A stretch of DNA of 64,000 bases, from contig NZ_JAPJZK010000001.1 of the NCBI RefSeq assembly GCF_026309355.1, positions 6,158,501 to 6,222,500 on the forward strand. The letters are read 5' to 3'. Origin of the DNA: Spartinivicinus marinus (GTDB lineage: Bacteria > Pseudomonadota > Gammaproteobacteria > Pseudomonadales > Zooshikellaceae). How positions within the stretch are numbered: position 1 is the stretch's first letter; each line of letters opens with the position of its first letter. This document shows, in pieces, positions 1-7,752 of this stretch. The notes beneath the pieces are model-generated. The model was not told where the DNA came from. It did not search any database and saw only the letters and a list, made by a program, of their open reading frames with translations. A program made the translations under genes and the position numbers.

Positions 1-1324
1 CAGAAGCAAGCTTTCCATTAGGACGTTTTTGACCACCAGCTAATGTTTTAGACGCTTGGTCAAAAGAAAGTGTAAAAGACTGAGTAATATCTATCTGAGG
101 TAGATTTAAAGCACTTGAATTATTAGACAACGCATCTAATGCTTCATCAAATGTTTTGTTAGCTAGTTCACTACCTGCATATCCTGCAATCAATGCGGTG
201 GTAATACCGGCAACAGCGACTACAGAAGCTGGAGCTGATGCAGCGGCAAGCCCAGCAGCTACGACAGTACCAACAACAAGCTCCATCCCCAAGCTGCCAA
301 ACTCTTCAACTCCTGCTTTAGCCAGAGTACGTATGGCTCCACCTGTGTCACCTTGTTTATAGGCGGCATGGGCATCAATAGACGCAAAGAAGAGGCCCAG
401 GAATGGTAATGACTTGGTCAAAAATCGGCCTATTGAAGAGTCTGCTATATTAGCTGCAGTTTCTTTTAATGAGTTATATCCCTCTCTCAAGTGTGAGAGC
501 AACTCTGGGTTTTCAGCAATATTTTTCCCTATGGCATTAGAAAGCAATTCACCTTGTCCACTTGGTATAAACTCAGCGGTTTCGCTATCTATGCCTAGGC
601 TTGATAAAAAGTTACCAGGATCAAACCCTTCTATGTAACCATCAGGCCTATACCATCGCATACCTGAACTAAGTACATTACCAAAAGATGCAGCATTAAC
701 CTGGCTAGAAATAGACATTAGTGCATCAAGTGTTCTACCACCAGAATTATACTGAGCTAATAAAACTTCACGGTTTACACCATTTATCGATGTAACATTA
801 GGATTATCAAGTAATGCAGGTAATTCAGAGCGATTCCACACACTGTAAGACTCATTAGCAGTTGGTGTGATAGAGACTACATCTCCATAAGCATGTTTTG
901 CCAGATTTTCAGATAAAGTGTCAAAGTAACCATTACTTCTAATGCCATTATTATCTGGTATGCCATTCATAAAGTTAATGGCAGCCTCTTTATCACCACC
1001 AAAAGCTTCAATTAATTTGTTTTGAAACACTGGACTATTTGCAACATCAAATATTTCTGAAGAGCCAGAGTAATTCATTCTTGCTCTAGCAGAGTCAGTT
1101 GCATGTCCATACATCTCATTTAAAATCGACTGAGCACTTCTAGTAAAATCTTCAGAATTGCTTAAGTTACCAACGTTACCTGAAAAGAAAAATGTAATAA
1201 CATTATTCTCAGCCTGACCAGGAGAATTATAACTTACCTGATTGAGTATATTTAATACATCTTCTTTAGTAGGATTATTTAATCCATTTAATAATTTCTT
1301 GGCATCATTTGCACTAATGGTCAC
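1..1324 (-). CDS. Large unrecognised protein, 5' part only (runs off left edge)
   Basis: The minus strand is open from a GTG at 1322-1324 to the window edge, about 441 codons. A GGGGTGG ribosome binding site lies just upstream of the GTG. The visible protein begins VTISANDAKKLLNGLNN and is mostly polar and Asn/Ser rich. Around residues 330-400 comes a long Gly/Ala-rich hydrophobic stretch (SLGMELVVGTVVAAGLAAAS and following), resembling the glycine-zipper membrane segments of large exoproteins and pore-forming or polymorphic toxins. No signal peptide is seen. The C-terminus, where a toxin domain or RTX repeats would lie, is outside the window. The 157-residue gene just upstream runs the same way and is probably co-transcribed. 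The reading frame is solid; the function is unknown. Confidence 0.7.
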   Translation of the reverse strand, partial: MTISANDAKKLLNGLNNPTKEDVLNILNQVSYNSPGQAENNVITFFFSGNVGNLSNSEDFTRSAQSILNEMYGHATDSARARMNYSGSSEIFDVANSPVFQNKLIEAFGGDKEAAINFMNGIPDNNGIRSNGYFDTLSENLAKHAYGDVVSITPTANESYSVWNRSELPALLDNPNVTSINGVNREVLLAQYNSGGRTLDALMSISSQVNAASFGNVLSSGMRWYRPDGYIEGFDPGNFLSSLGIDSETAEFIPSGQGELLSNAIGKNIAENPELLSHLREGYNSLKETAANIADSSIGRFLTKSLPFLGLFFASIDAHAAYKQGDTGGAIRTLAKAGVEEFGSLGMELVVGTVVAAGLAAASAPASVVAVAGITTALIAGYAGSELANKTFDEALDALSNNSSALNLPQIDITQSFTLSFDQASKTLAGGQKRPNGKLAS

Positions 1325-1398
1325 AGTCCACCCCAATACTACTTAAATTTGTGGATAACGAGTTTAAATTTATCAGACAGGATATTTATAAATGCTAT

Positions 1399-1872
1399 TT
1401 ATTTTCTTGGGCTAATACGCATTGGGCCAATTATCGCAAGTTCACCTTCTACGGTTACCGATTCATCTTTATCTAGTTTATAAAGATACCCATAAGCTTT
1501 TAGTGCTGATTGAATTAAGCTCTCTATAGATTTTTTCAAGTCAGCTAAATTATCATTATTTTTTTTATGCAAAAGCTCTACAGGTACTCTCATTCCTTGT
1601 AACTTCCAGTTAATTTTTTTCTCATCGGAGCTTATTTTAATATCAGAAAAAGCACTAAATTGAAAGTAATTATCATTATAATAGAGGCCAAAATAATCTG
1701 GCCCGTTAGGTGCTGACCCTGTCAAATAAATTAAATATGCATTAAATTCTTTATTTACTGTCCAAGTATCCAGAAATTCACTATCAATATTCCTTACATC
1801 AATAGAAGTGAACTGCTGAAAGTCTATTTTTGCTTTTTCCTCTTCAGGAATTAGTTCGTTAATAAACGTCAT
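1399..1872 (-). CDS. Hypothetical protein, 157 aa
   Basis: The start ATG follows a clear GGAG six bases upstream. The protein is acidic and soluble, with no signal peptide or membrane segment. It has a Tyr/Phe-rich middle (YFGLYYNDNYFQFSAFSD) and an amphipathic Lys/Leu helix near residues 110-130. I do not recognise a family. It ends 74 bases before the large partial gene on the same strand, so the two may form a pair, for example an accessory or immunity partner with an exoprotein; that role is only a guess from position. Confidence 0.6.
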   Translation of the reverse strand: MTFINELIPEEEKAKIDFQQFTSIDVRNIDSEFLDTWTVNKEFNAYLIYLTGSAPNGPDYFGLYYNDNYFQFSAFSDIKISSDEKKINWKLQGMRVPVELLHKKNNDNLADLKKSIESLIQSALKAYGYLYKLDKDESVTVEGELAIIGPMRISPRK

Positions 1873-2517
1873 ATTATCTCCGTGCTTTAGCTAGGAAGTG
1901 AATAGCCAATATAAACAATTCTCAATTGTGACTGATTATAAATCAAACTACTTTGTACAGCCATTCAAAAATAAAGCAAAACTATAGGGATAAATACCTA
2001 TCAGCCCATCAAAGTCGTTGTGTTATAAGCTGAATAGATTGCTTTCTTTTATAACCATCACTATAGATAATAGACTGGCTTTTAATGGGACACTAACTAC
2101 TATTACCCTAGCTCAGTTGGCGTAGTTTCTAATAATATAAAATTGATAATATGAATAGCAGGTGGCATAAACTATTATTTATATAAATCGTTGAGGTTTG
2201 GAGTAAGCTCAAGTAAAGCTATGAATTCAATTACAGTGGTAAAAAGCTTAAATAGTAAAAATCCCACATATTATACCGCTAATAACGACTACCCAATATG
2301 ACATCCACTCTAGTACGCTGCTTTCATCCAATTGAGAGCAGTCGAATTTATCAGAGGCACACAAGCTGTTAGTCATTGGTGTATTGGAGCTGTGTTTATG
2401 GCTTCAAGAAAAACTCACCTTCTAGAAATTAGCATTAACAACACGTGAACTCGCTTCAAAAAATAATCAAACAATACCACAAAAAGGAAATTAAAAATTA
2501 TTTAATTTCAGGGTTCG
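1873..2517. other. Gene-free AT-rich spacer
   Basis: No convincing reading frame is seen on either strand in these 645 bases; the longest plus-strand frame from an ATG (2221) has only 26 codons. It contains one copy of a dispersed repeat (1953-2045) and a 12-base match to a bacterial tRNA D-arm at 2109-2120 with no tRNA around it. Promoters for the gene ending at 1399 should lie in its left part. Confidence 0.5.
1953..2045. repeat. Dispersed repeat, copy 1 (partner at 4084-4172)
   Basis: This stretch and 4084-4172 share the words CCATTCAAAAA and AAATACCTAT in the same order and spacing, with TTATAAG-type sequence further along. The AAATACCTAT block forms a small palindrome with an upstream ATAGG. 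Both copies lie upstream of minus-strand genes, about 80 and 180 bases from the start codons, in the same orientation. They could be a shared promoter or operator region or a decayed small mobile repeat. Confidence 0.4.
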
Positions 2518-2715
2518 TTAATTATTCTCACCAAACTTCATCGTATACCCAAGCTCGCTGACACAGTCGATAACCATTTCTTCTACTTTATGCCTTTCTT
2601 CCATATTCGACATATAAGAAAGACCCTCTAATGTAGAATCATCAGAAAAAACAGTATTTATTGGATAAACTTTCAAGCAATCATCAGCTGTCAATTTTTC
2701 TCGAATATAATTCAT
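2518..2715 (-). CDS. Small hypothetical protein, 65 aa
   Basis: A 65-codon frame beginning MNYIREKLTADDCLKVYPIN, acidic and soluble, with a weak GAG ribosome binding site. No motif or family is recognised. Its composition looks like a real small protein and it stands alone between two long spacers. It could still be a chance frame. Confidence 0.4.
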   Translation of the reverse strand: MNYIREKLTADDCLKVYPINTVFSDDSTLEGLSYMSNMEERHKVEEMVIDCVSELGYTMKFGENN

Positions 2716-2833
2716 TACTCAAACCAAATTATTCACTACCATATCCAACTAGAAACATTGTGATTATTAACCATGTTCATCGTTTCGATCTGACGTAAAC
2801 CTGCGGTATAAAGTAGTGGGATCTTTTGTAGCT

Positions 2834-2884
2834 AAGGCATGGATGCCTTATTAGTGCTTGATGGGCCATGGAAGGCCCTTCAAG
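2834..2884. repeat. Double-hairpin intergenic repeat
   Basis: There are two adjacent palindromes. The first has arms AAGGCAT and ATGCCTT separated by two bases (2834-2849). The second has arms CTTGATGGGCC and GGCCCTTCAAG with one mismatch and a six-base loop (2857-2884). Both carry CATGG at the apex. It lies about 40 bases beyond the desaturase stop, so the RNA could end or be protected here, but there is no T-run. It looks like a REP-type palindromic unit. Confidence 0.5.
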
Positions 2885-2926
2885 TGCGGCGGAAAAATAT
2901 CCTACTACTTATGTCTCACATATTCC

Positions 2927-3904
2927 TCACCCCAAACTCAACCGGCTCATCAACGCACAAGGTTTAGGCGATTTCACCAAATCAGCTTGTAACCCTTTCT
3001 CACTGATGGCATTTAATTCAGGGCGATAAGGCATGTCTTCAGGTAGTTTTACATTCCAAACTAAGCCAATATTCATTAAGCGATTTAATACCCACCAACC
3101 GGGATCGGTTTGGCCTTTATAAATACCTAAGATGGCAGAACCTGGATAGGCATGGTGGTTGTTGTGCCAGGATTCGCCCATGGTTATTAACCCAGCGAAT
3201 TTTACGTTGTGTCCCTGAACAGCAGCGCCTTTTAGATGCCAATCTCGGCCTCCTTGATTATGGGCAAAATAACCAATTAACCAATGGCCGGTTACGGATA
3301 CCACGATGCGGGCACTAATCCCCCAGATTACCCAAGGTAGTCCGCCAATACAGAAAAATAAAATGGCCCAAGGTAGTTGTTGCCACATCCAGGTACGTTC
3401 CATCCATTGATAGACTTTATCGTTAGCAAGGGCAGGCTCGGGTTGAAATTCAGGGGGATGGGTTAAGTGAATATCACAATGCAGTTGCCACCAACCATCT
3501 TTTAAAAAACCTTGGCCATGGCGTAAATAATCATGGCAATTGGGTTGTCGTTGTGCCCAGTCTCGTAAGTCATGGCTATATACCATCCCTAATGGCCCCG
3601 CCATTCCTACTAAGGTCCCTAAATGGACAAAAAAATACTCCAACCATTTGGGACATTCGTAACTGTTATGGATAAGCCGCCGATGCATTCCCAGGGAATG
3701 ACCTAAACATAAGGTAATTGCTGTGGTTGTAAAAAAAACCAGAATGGCTTCCAAGGATAAGGTGAATAGTCCACCGATCAGTGCAATAAGCCCATGGGCA
3801 GTTAACCATACTGATTTAGAAAATGACCAGTTCACTATGCCATCAACTGGGTTGACTAACTCATTACTGGGTTTGATACGGGGGGTTTCGTTATTGGTAT
3901 CCAT
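2927..3904 (-). CDS. Membrane fatty acid (acyl-CoA type) desaturase
   Basis: A di-iron integral-membrane desaturase that would put a double bond into fatty acyl chains and so adjust membrane fluidity. The His boxes are visible: HSLGMH at residues 69-74, a divergent second box with H111 and H124 (HDLRDWAQRQPNCH), and HNNHH at 247-251. Hydrophobic segments lie near residues 35-68, 92-108, 180-198 and 200-215. At 325 residues it is of normal length for the delta-9 family. The second box lacks the usual HRxHH spelling, so substrate and position are uncertain. The start codon sits right after the 3' end of the structured leader at 3909-4035, whose GAAGAG may serve as ribosome binding site. It stands alone on the minus strand. 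Confidence 0.88.
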   Translation of the reverse strand: MDTNNETPRIKPSNELVNPVDGIVNWSFSKSVWLTAHGLIALIGGLFTLSLEAILVFFTTTAITLCLGHSLGMHRRLIHNSYECPKWLEYFFVHLGTLVGMAGPLGMVYSHDLRDWAQRQPNCHDYLRHGQGFLKDGWWQLHCDIHLTHPPEFQPEPALANDKVYQWMERTWMWQQLPWAILFFCIGGLPWVIWGISARIVVSVTGHWLIGYFAHNQGGRDWHLKGAAVQGHNVKFAGLITMGESWHNNHHAYPGSAILGIYKGQTDPGWWVLNRLMNIGLVWNVKLPEDMPYRPELNAISEKGLQADLVKSPKPCALMSRLSLG

Positions 3905-3908
3905 ATTT

Positions 3909-4035
3909 ATACTCTTCGTGAATGATTCTTAGAGTTTGTTGCCTTCATTCCTCTCCCCAATCACCTATTATTTATAGGCTCATGAGACTTCGTCACTTGG
4001 CGGCCTTCTCTAAAAACCATTCTCTTTGACTATAC
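3909..4035 (-). ncRNA. Candidate structured leader RNA, copy A (desaturase leader)
   Basis: On the minus strand this leader pairs GGTTTTTAGAG (4008-4018) with CTCTAAGAATC (3924-3934), an 11-bp closing helix. Inside it lie a GCC/GGC pairing and a hairpin with outer TCTCA/TGGGGA, an internal loop GAG/TGA, and inner CCTAT/ATAGG. The same plan with different bases occurs at 33305-33435. The two share a 3' tail TCATTCRCGAAGAGTATA, which here ends within 5 bases of the start codon. I do not recognise it as a named riboswitch. A cis-regulatory leader is inference; a mobile palindromic repeat is the alternative. Confidence 0.5.
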
Positions 4036-4083
4036 TTTTAAAAATATAAATGGTATTGACTGCTCAATTATAAAGCAGACAAT

Positions 4084-4172
4084 GTTGCATAACCATTCAA
4101 AAACAGGTCACATTGATAAGGAGAAATACCTATAATCCCCTGTTTACACAGCAGCTTATAAGTTTGAGTAAT
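4084..4172. repeat. Dispersed repeat, copy 2 (partner at 1953-2045)
   Basis: It matches the 1953-2045 copy in CCATTCAAAAA and AAATACCTAT and in the sequence between and after them. It lies immediately upstream, on the minus strand, of the leader copy A, so it may include that transcript's promoter region. Confidence 0.4.
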
Positions 4173-4193
4173 GATCAACCATTATAGTAGTAA

Positions 4194-4287
4194 GGGCACT
4201 TTTAGCGGTGCCCGTAAATGAATTGGCATTTGAGCAGAGGTAAGGTTTTCCGGTCGGTAAGTAATTTTTATATTTATTAGCGGTGCC
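4194..4287. repeat. Hairpin and direct repeats TTAGCGGTGCC
   Basis: TTAGCGGTGCC occurs twice, at 4202-4212 and 4277-4287. The first copy forms a 6-bp hairpin GGGCAC/GTGCCC (4194-4213). The region follows the end of the minus-strand operon whose last gene stops at 4321, so one hairpin may act in transcript termination or stability. No T-run supports an intrinsic terminator. Confidence 0.35.
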
Positions 4288-4320
4288 TTAAAATACCGTC
4301 TAAATTCCGGTAACTAATTA

Positions 4321-5013
4321 TTAGGTAGTATTTTCATCAATTGCAAACTGACTAGTGATAAATGCCTCCTTATTCCTTGGATACATTAAATTTAAGAAGA
4401 CAATAAAACTTATCGCAAACTCTGTCATTTCACCACGTTTAGAGGAGCTGATTAGCCCTTCCACAATGAGCAACACTGCTATGTAGGCAATTATTTGATA
4501 GTTTTGGGGAAGGGGAAATGCAAATTTATCTAAAAAAGAGCGTACTTCTGCTTTCTTAATATAGAGCGGTGTTAATACAGCCAAGTAAATAATAAACAGC
4601 AACGCTATACCTTTAGCGAAAATGATTTTATTTATTTTTACACCATTGACACGAAGGTTGTGTATATTAATTTCACCTTGTGCATTATACTGCTTAAAAA
4701 AGGCATTACTTTCCACATTAAAAATACGCTGCCCCCATGAAATCTCTTCTCCAGCCCCAAAAATAAAAGCACACATCAGAATAGATAGCGTGACTAAAAA
4801 TAGGGGGGCTTTTTGCCGCCATAATATAGAAATACGGTATATACATATACCTGCGCATAACAATAATCCAAGTACGGTAAGCCACTCGATAAGGCCATCC
4901 TCTACAACATAGGAGTGGCGAAATAGTAACTCATCATAATGAGATAAGCCCATACCCACTAGCACCAAGATTAGCACCAATGATAAAATTATTTTTTCAG
5001 TGATTGATAACAT
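4321..5013 (-). CDS. Integral membrane protein, 230 aa
   Basis: The protein has about six hydrophobic helices: residues 5-24, 42-60, 72-90, 134-152, 175-192 and 198-212. A conserved-looking loop after the third helix carries GAGEEISWGQRIFN, followed by a stretch rich in Asn and Val (NIHNLRVNGVKINK). I do not recognise an enzyme family; the EEISWGQR loop suggests a defined membrane family rather than a random frame. It starts 6 bases after the stop of the upstream membrane gene and is the last of a three-gene operon headed by a sialidase-fold protein. A role in surface glycan processing is inferred from that neighbour only. Confidence 0.6.
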   Translation of the reverse strand: MLSITEKIILSLVLILVLVGMGLSHYDELLFRHSYVVEDGLIEWLTVLGLLLCAGICIYRISILWRQKAPLFLVTLSILMCAFIFGAGEEISWGQRIFNVESNAFFKQYNAQGEINIHNLRVNGVKINKIIFAKGIALLFIIYLAVLTPLYIKKAEVRSFLDKFAFPLPQNYQIIAYIAVLLIVEGLISSSKRGEMTEFAISFIVFLNLMYPRNKEAFITSQFAIDENTT

Positions 5014-5019
5014 TTATAA

Positions 5020-5676
5020 TTACCTTTTATTTATATGCTGTTGGAACTTCACAAATCGATGGCCGTTCCTAGAAAACCTTTGCATTAGATAAAAATAAAT
5101 TAATTTTGTGGCTGAATAAAAAACAATAAAGGGATCCATGAGATAATCCCATAGATTTAATGACACCATGATTTTCATTTTAAAACACAATACAGCGCTT
5201 AGCAGTAAAGCAAATAGCAAATACCAGTTGTATACAACACAGACAAGCATAGATGCCATCAAGTATAATAAATAGTAAATGGCATCAGGTGAGTTAGCGA
5301 ACCCCCACCGGTAAGGGTCTAACATCGTCAATCCATTTGCCATTGGGTATAAAATGATTCCATTTACTACAAAAAAAACATATACCGGTAACCATTGCCG
5401 AGAATTACGCCAAAATAGATTGACTGTTGGATAGAATGATTCAACATAATTAACAAACACATAAGCTGTTAGTAATAAGAGCGTTGATATACTCAAATAG
5501 CTAGTAACAGAAAATATATAAGCACTTACATTCAATTGGCTGATTTGAACAAACGAGATAAGTACTATAAAAACAGTCAGACTAATCAAGCTATTTGTAG
5601 ACAACCAGCGTTTAAATAGTTTTATACTAATAGCCATCAGCAAAAGCACTATCGAATAAAAAGCGATCGCTGTCAT
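5020..5676 (-). CDS. Integral membrane protein, 218 aa
   Basis: There are five to six hydrophobic helices over the whole length and a short basic tail (RFSRNGHRFVKFQQHINKR). Its ATG overlaps the stop of the upstream sialidase-fold gene by four bases, the usual sign of translational coupling, and the next gene follows 6 bases later. Family unknown. With its neighbours it may form a membrane complex dealing with extracellular or lipid-linked glycans; this is inference from operon structure. Confidence 0.6.
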   Translation of the reverse strand: MTAIAFYSIVLLLMAISIKLFKRWLSTNSLISLTVFIVLISFVQISQLNVSAYIFSVTSYLSISTLLLLTAYVFVNYVESFYPTVNLFWRNSRQWLPVYVFFVVNGIILYPMANGLTMLDPYRWGFANSPDAIYYLLYLMASMLVCVVYNWYLLFALLLSAVLCFKMKIMVSLNLWDYLMDPFIVFYSATKLIYFYLMQRFSRNGHRFVKFQQHINKR

Positions 5677-6884
5677 TTTTTTATTCTGTCCTTAAGCCAG
5701 GCTTGGTTAAAACGGATATGCTTGATATGGGTTTTATTCCAAGTGTATAGTACATGAAAGTTACCATCATGAGATTGCTTTATTGTTGGGTAAGAATACT
5801 CATACTCGTTATCATCGGTATTTTTTTTATGCTCAAATTGATGTACTAGCCGCCATCGTTGTGAGTTTTTGGCTTTATAAAACAAAGATAAATTATTTCT
5901 TTTATCATGCAAGTTATTAATAACTAATAATGATCCACCTGAGTCAATCGTCATTCCTGATACAGCTGCATTAGGGTTGGGCAAATCAGTAACATATGGT
6001 TTTTGCCAGCTTTTTCCTGAGTCGATTGTTTTGGTTTCTAATAATGTGCTATCAGCGGCATCGGTACCATTCCGTAAATAAACGCTAGCCGTACTGCTGT
6101 CAAAGGACAATAAAATAGGTTGTAAGCCACTTCGTCCATAACTAAGACGCGCTTTATCCAATACATCACCAGTTGGGCTTAAGCGTAACAGTTCGCCAAA
6201 CTTACCTATCATTTCATGATAGACAGGCAGCCCTATACTGCCGTTCTCATATAAAAAAGGCTCGCCTTTAACCAGCGTACTTAAATTAAACATTGGGGAA
6301 GTGATTAACCGCCTGGGTTTCGACCAGCTGCGAGCATCATCATCGGAAACAACAAAGTTAATACTGCTAACAGCCCAACCACCTATAGATACACTAACGA
6401 AAAATAACCATATTTTTCCTTCATTGTCTCGAATCGAAACCACATTACCTAGTTTTTTTAGATAAATATTTAATTGACTACTTAGATTCGCCCGGTTAAA
6501 TAGCAATTTCTCGCTATGCCACTGATTACGCTTAACGTCGAGTTGTGCAGTATAAATAGCTACATCTTTAGCACCCTCACGCTCACCTCCATACCAAAAA
6601 GCATGCATATTGTTATTACCTGTAAAAACGACTGATACACTATGCACTTCGGGTGTAATACCCGATGAGGCAAATTGCTCAGTATAAACCGGGTTGCTTA
6701 ATGGATTATTGCTATAACTACTTGATTTTTTTAAGCTAAAAGCAGGAAAATCATCTAACAATAGGGCCTGCTGAAACATTGGAATAAAAATGATGGAAAC
6801 AAGCGTAATAGCAATGATGCGAACAAAAGCATACTTATCAAAAAAAGCTTTAAGTAGGCTGTAATTACTAATATTATTCAACAT
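5673..6884 (-). CDS. Membrane-anchored sialidase-fold (BNR repeat) protein
   Basis: An N-terminal membrane anchor (about residues 18-40, FVRIIAITLVSIIFIPMFQQ) precedes a six-bladed propeller-type region. Two Asp-box signatures are visible, SDDDARSWS and TIDSGKSWQ, with a third weaker repeat. The opening VFTGNNNMHAFWYGGEREG and the later GLPVYHEMIGKFGELLRL resemble the BNR_2/sialidase superfamily. Catalytic activity is not certain: I cannot place a full arginine triad. The ATG at 6882-6884 is chosen; a GTG 18 bases upstream is in frame. It is the first gene of a three-gene operon with two membrane proteins. Confidence 0.7.
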   Translation of the reverse strand: MLNNISNYSLLKAFFDKYAFVRIIAITLVSIIFIPMFQQALLLDDFPAFSLKKSSSYSNNPLSNPVYTEQFASSGITPEVHSVSVVFTGNNNMHAFWYGGEREGAKDVAIYTAQLDVKRNQWHSEKLLFNRANLSSQLNIYLKKLGNVVSIRDNEGKIWLFFVSVSIGGWAVSSINFVVSDDDARSWSKPRRLITSPMFNLSTLVKGEPFLYENGSIGLPVYHEMIGKFGELLRLSPTGDVLDKARLSYGRSGLQPILLSFDSSTASVYLRNGTDAADSTLLETKTIDSGKSWQKPYVTDLPNPNAAVSGMTIDSGGSLLVINNLHDKRNNLSLFYKAKNSQRWRLVHQFEHKKNTDDNEYEYSYPTIKQSHDGNFHVLYTWNKTHIKHIRFNQAWLKDRIKK

Positions 6885-7072
6885 ACTACGCAAGCCCAAC
6901 ACTTAGCCATTACAACACTGTTCTGAAAATACTTGATTTGAAATAGGTAAGCTTTCTGAGAAAAACTGAGGGTATACATACTTAAACATCAACTGGCTTT
7001 TTGACTTCGAAAGAATGCTTATAGTTAAGTATAGATGGCTTAACTCTTAATAGAAGGTATAAATGCAATTTT

Positions 7073-7099
7073 ACGGAAGGTATTTCATCTAACTTCCGT
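7073..7099. repeat. Palindrome ACGGAAG/CTTCCGT
   Basis: A 7-bp inverted repeat with a 13-base loop in the 258-base space between the sialidase-fold gene and the CPBP gene. There is no T-run on either strand. Otherwise I see nothing in this spacer. Confidence 0.35.
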
Positions 7100-7142
7100 C
7101 AGTAAATACCGCTAATGAAAAGCAAGCACCATAAAAGACTCA

Positions 7143-7622
7143 TCAGGTATCCAGCTGCTTTAGCATCCAACCGGCCAACGCCGCAATACCCAATACCACA
7201 ATGGGCGAAACCACATAAAAAACAGCCACACCAAATCGAAAGCCTGTACTGGGCCAAACCAGGATAACCATAAAATCAAATAGGCCATGTCCTATCGCCA
7301 GTGCCAATATAGATACTGAAAAATAGCGCAATACAGCCAACAACACCCCTAACGCGAAATAATAAGGCAAGGTATGTAAACCATTATGAAAATGATACAA
7401 TGCAAACAGCACACTGCTCATTAATATAATTAAGCCTGGATGATGATTATTGTTAAAAAATGGCAACCCTCGGAATAAAATTTCTTCGGTTAAACCAATC
7501 AGTACCAGGTAATAAAAAAGCCCCCCTCCCACGACCAATTGCCTCCAAGATAGACTATGGAGTAATTGAACTCTTTCAGCACCCACCAGTCCTGCCGCAT
7601 ACCCAATAATAATCACTGACAA
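7143..7622 (-). CDS. CPBP-family intramembrane protease, short form
   Basis: The family signature is present: GLTEEILFRG (EExxxR) near residue 43, FALYHFHNG near 73 and GHGLFDFM near 109, which carry the glutamates and histidines of the CPBP/Rce1 active site. Four hydrophobic helices remain. At about 159 residues it is shorter than most members (around 200-300) and lacks N-terminal helices. The frame is closed by a stop two codons before the TTG start, and a GTG lies two codons inside. This may be a natural short form or an N-terminally truncated copy. The substrate is unknown; relatives process prenylated proteins or act in bacteriocin immunity. Confidence 0.65.
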   Translation of the reverse strand: MSVIIIGYAAGLVGAERVQLLHSLSWRQLVVGGGLFYYLVLIGLTEEILFRGLPFFNNNHHPGLIILMSSVLFALYHFHNGLHTLPYYFALGVLLAVLRYFSVSILALAIGHGLFDFMVILVWPSTGFRFGVAVFYVVSPIVVLGIAALAGWMLKQLDT

Positions 7623-7644
7623 AAATCATAATATCAGTTGTTAT

Positions 7645-7749
7645 CTAAACAAGCCGTTCGTAATATAACTTTGATATGCTGTAACTAGCTGCGCAACCAA
7701 TATTTTGCTGATCTTCAACCACTAGTACGGATAAACTGCTCATAACCAT
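7645..7749 (-). pseudogene. Fragment resembling the start of a response-regulator receiver domain
   Basis: A 34-codon frame directly after the mobA stop reads MVMSSLSVLVVEDQQNIGCA and then loses similarity and stops. SVLVVEDQ matches the first beta strand and acidic residue of receiver domains. It could be a decayed response-regulator gene cut short before the phosphorylation site, or chance. The truncated-looking CPBP gene lies immediately downstream, so a deletion may have removed sequence between them. Confidence 0.25.
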
Positions 7750-7752
7750 TCT

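Noticed and set aside
156-638. Two plus-strand open frames under the left-edge gene.
   Set aside because: They are antisense to a continuous 441-codon minus-strand frame with a good start site, and their protein sequences look like reversed coding shadows.
2109-2120. TAGCTCAGTTGG, identical to the D-arm of many bacterial tRNAs.
   Set aside because: No acceptor stem, anticodon arm or T-arm is found at the right distances, so it is not a tRNA gene. It could be a remnant of an attachment site but nothing else supports that.
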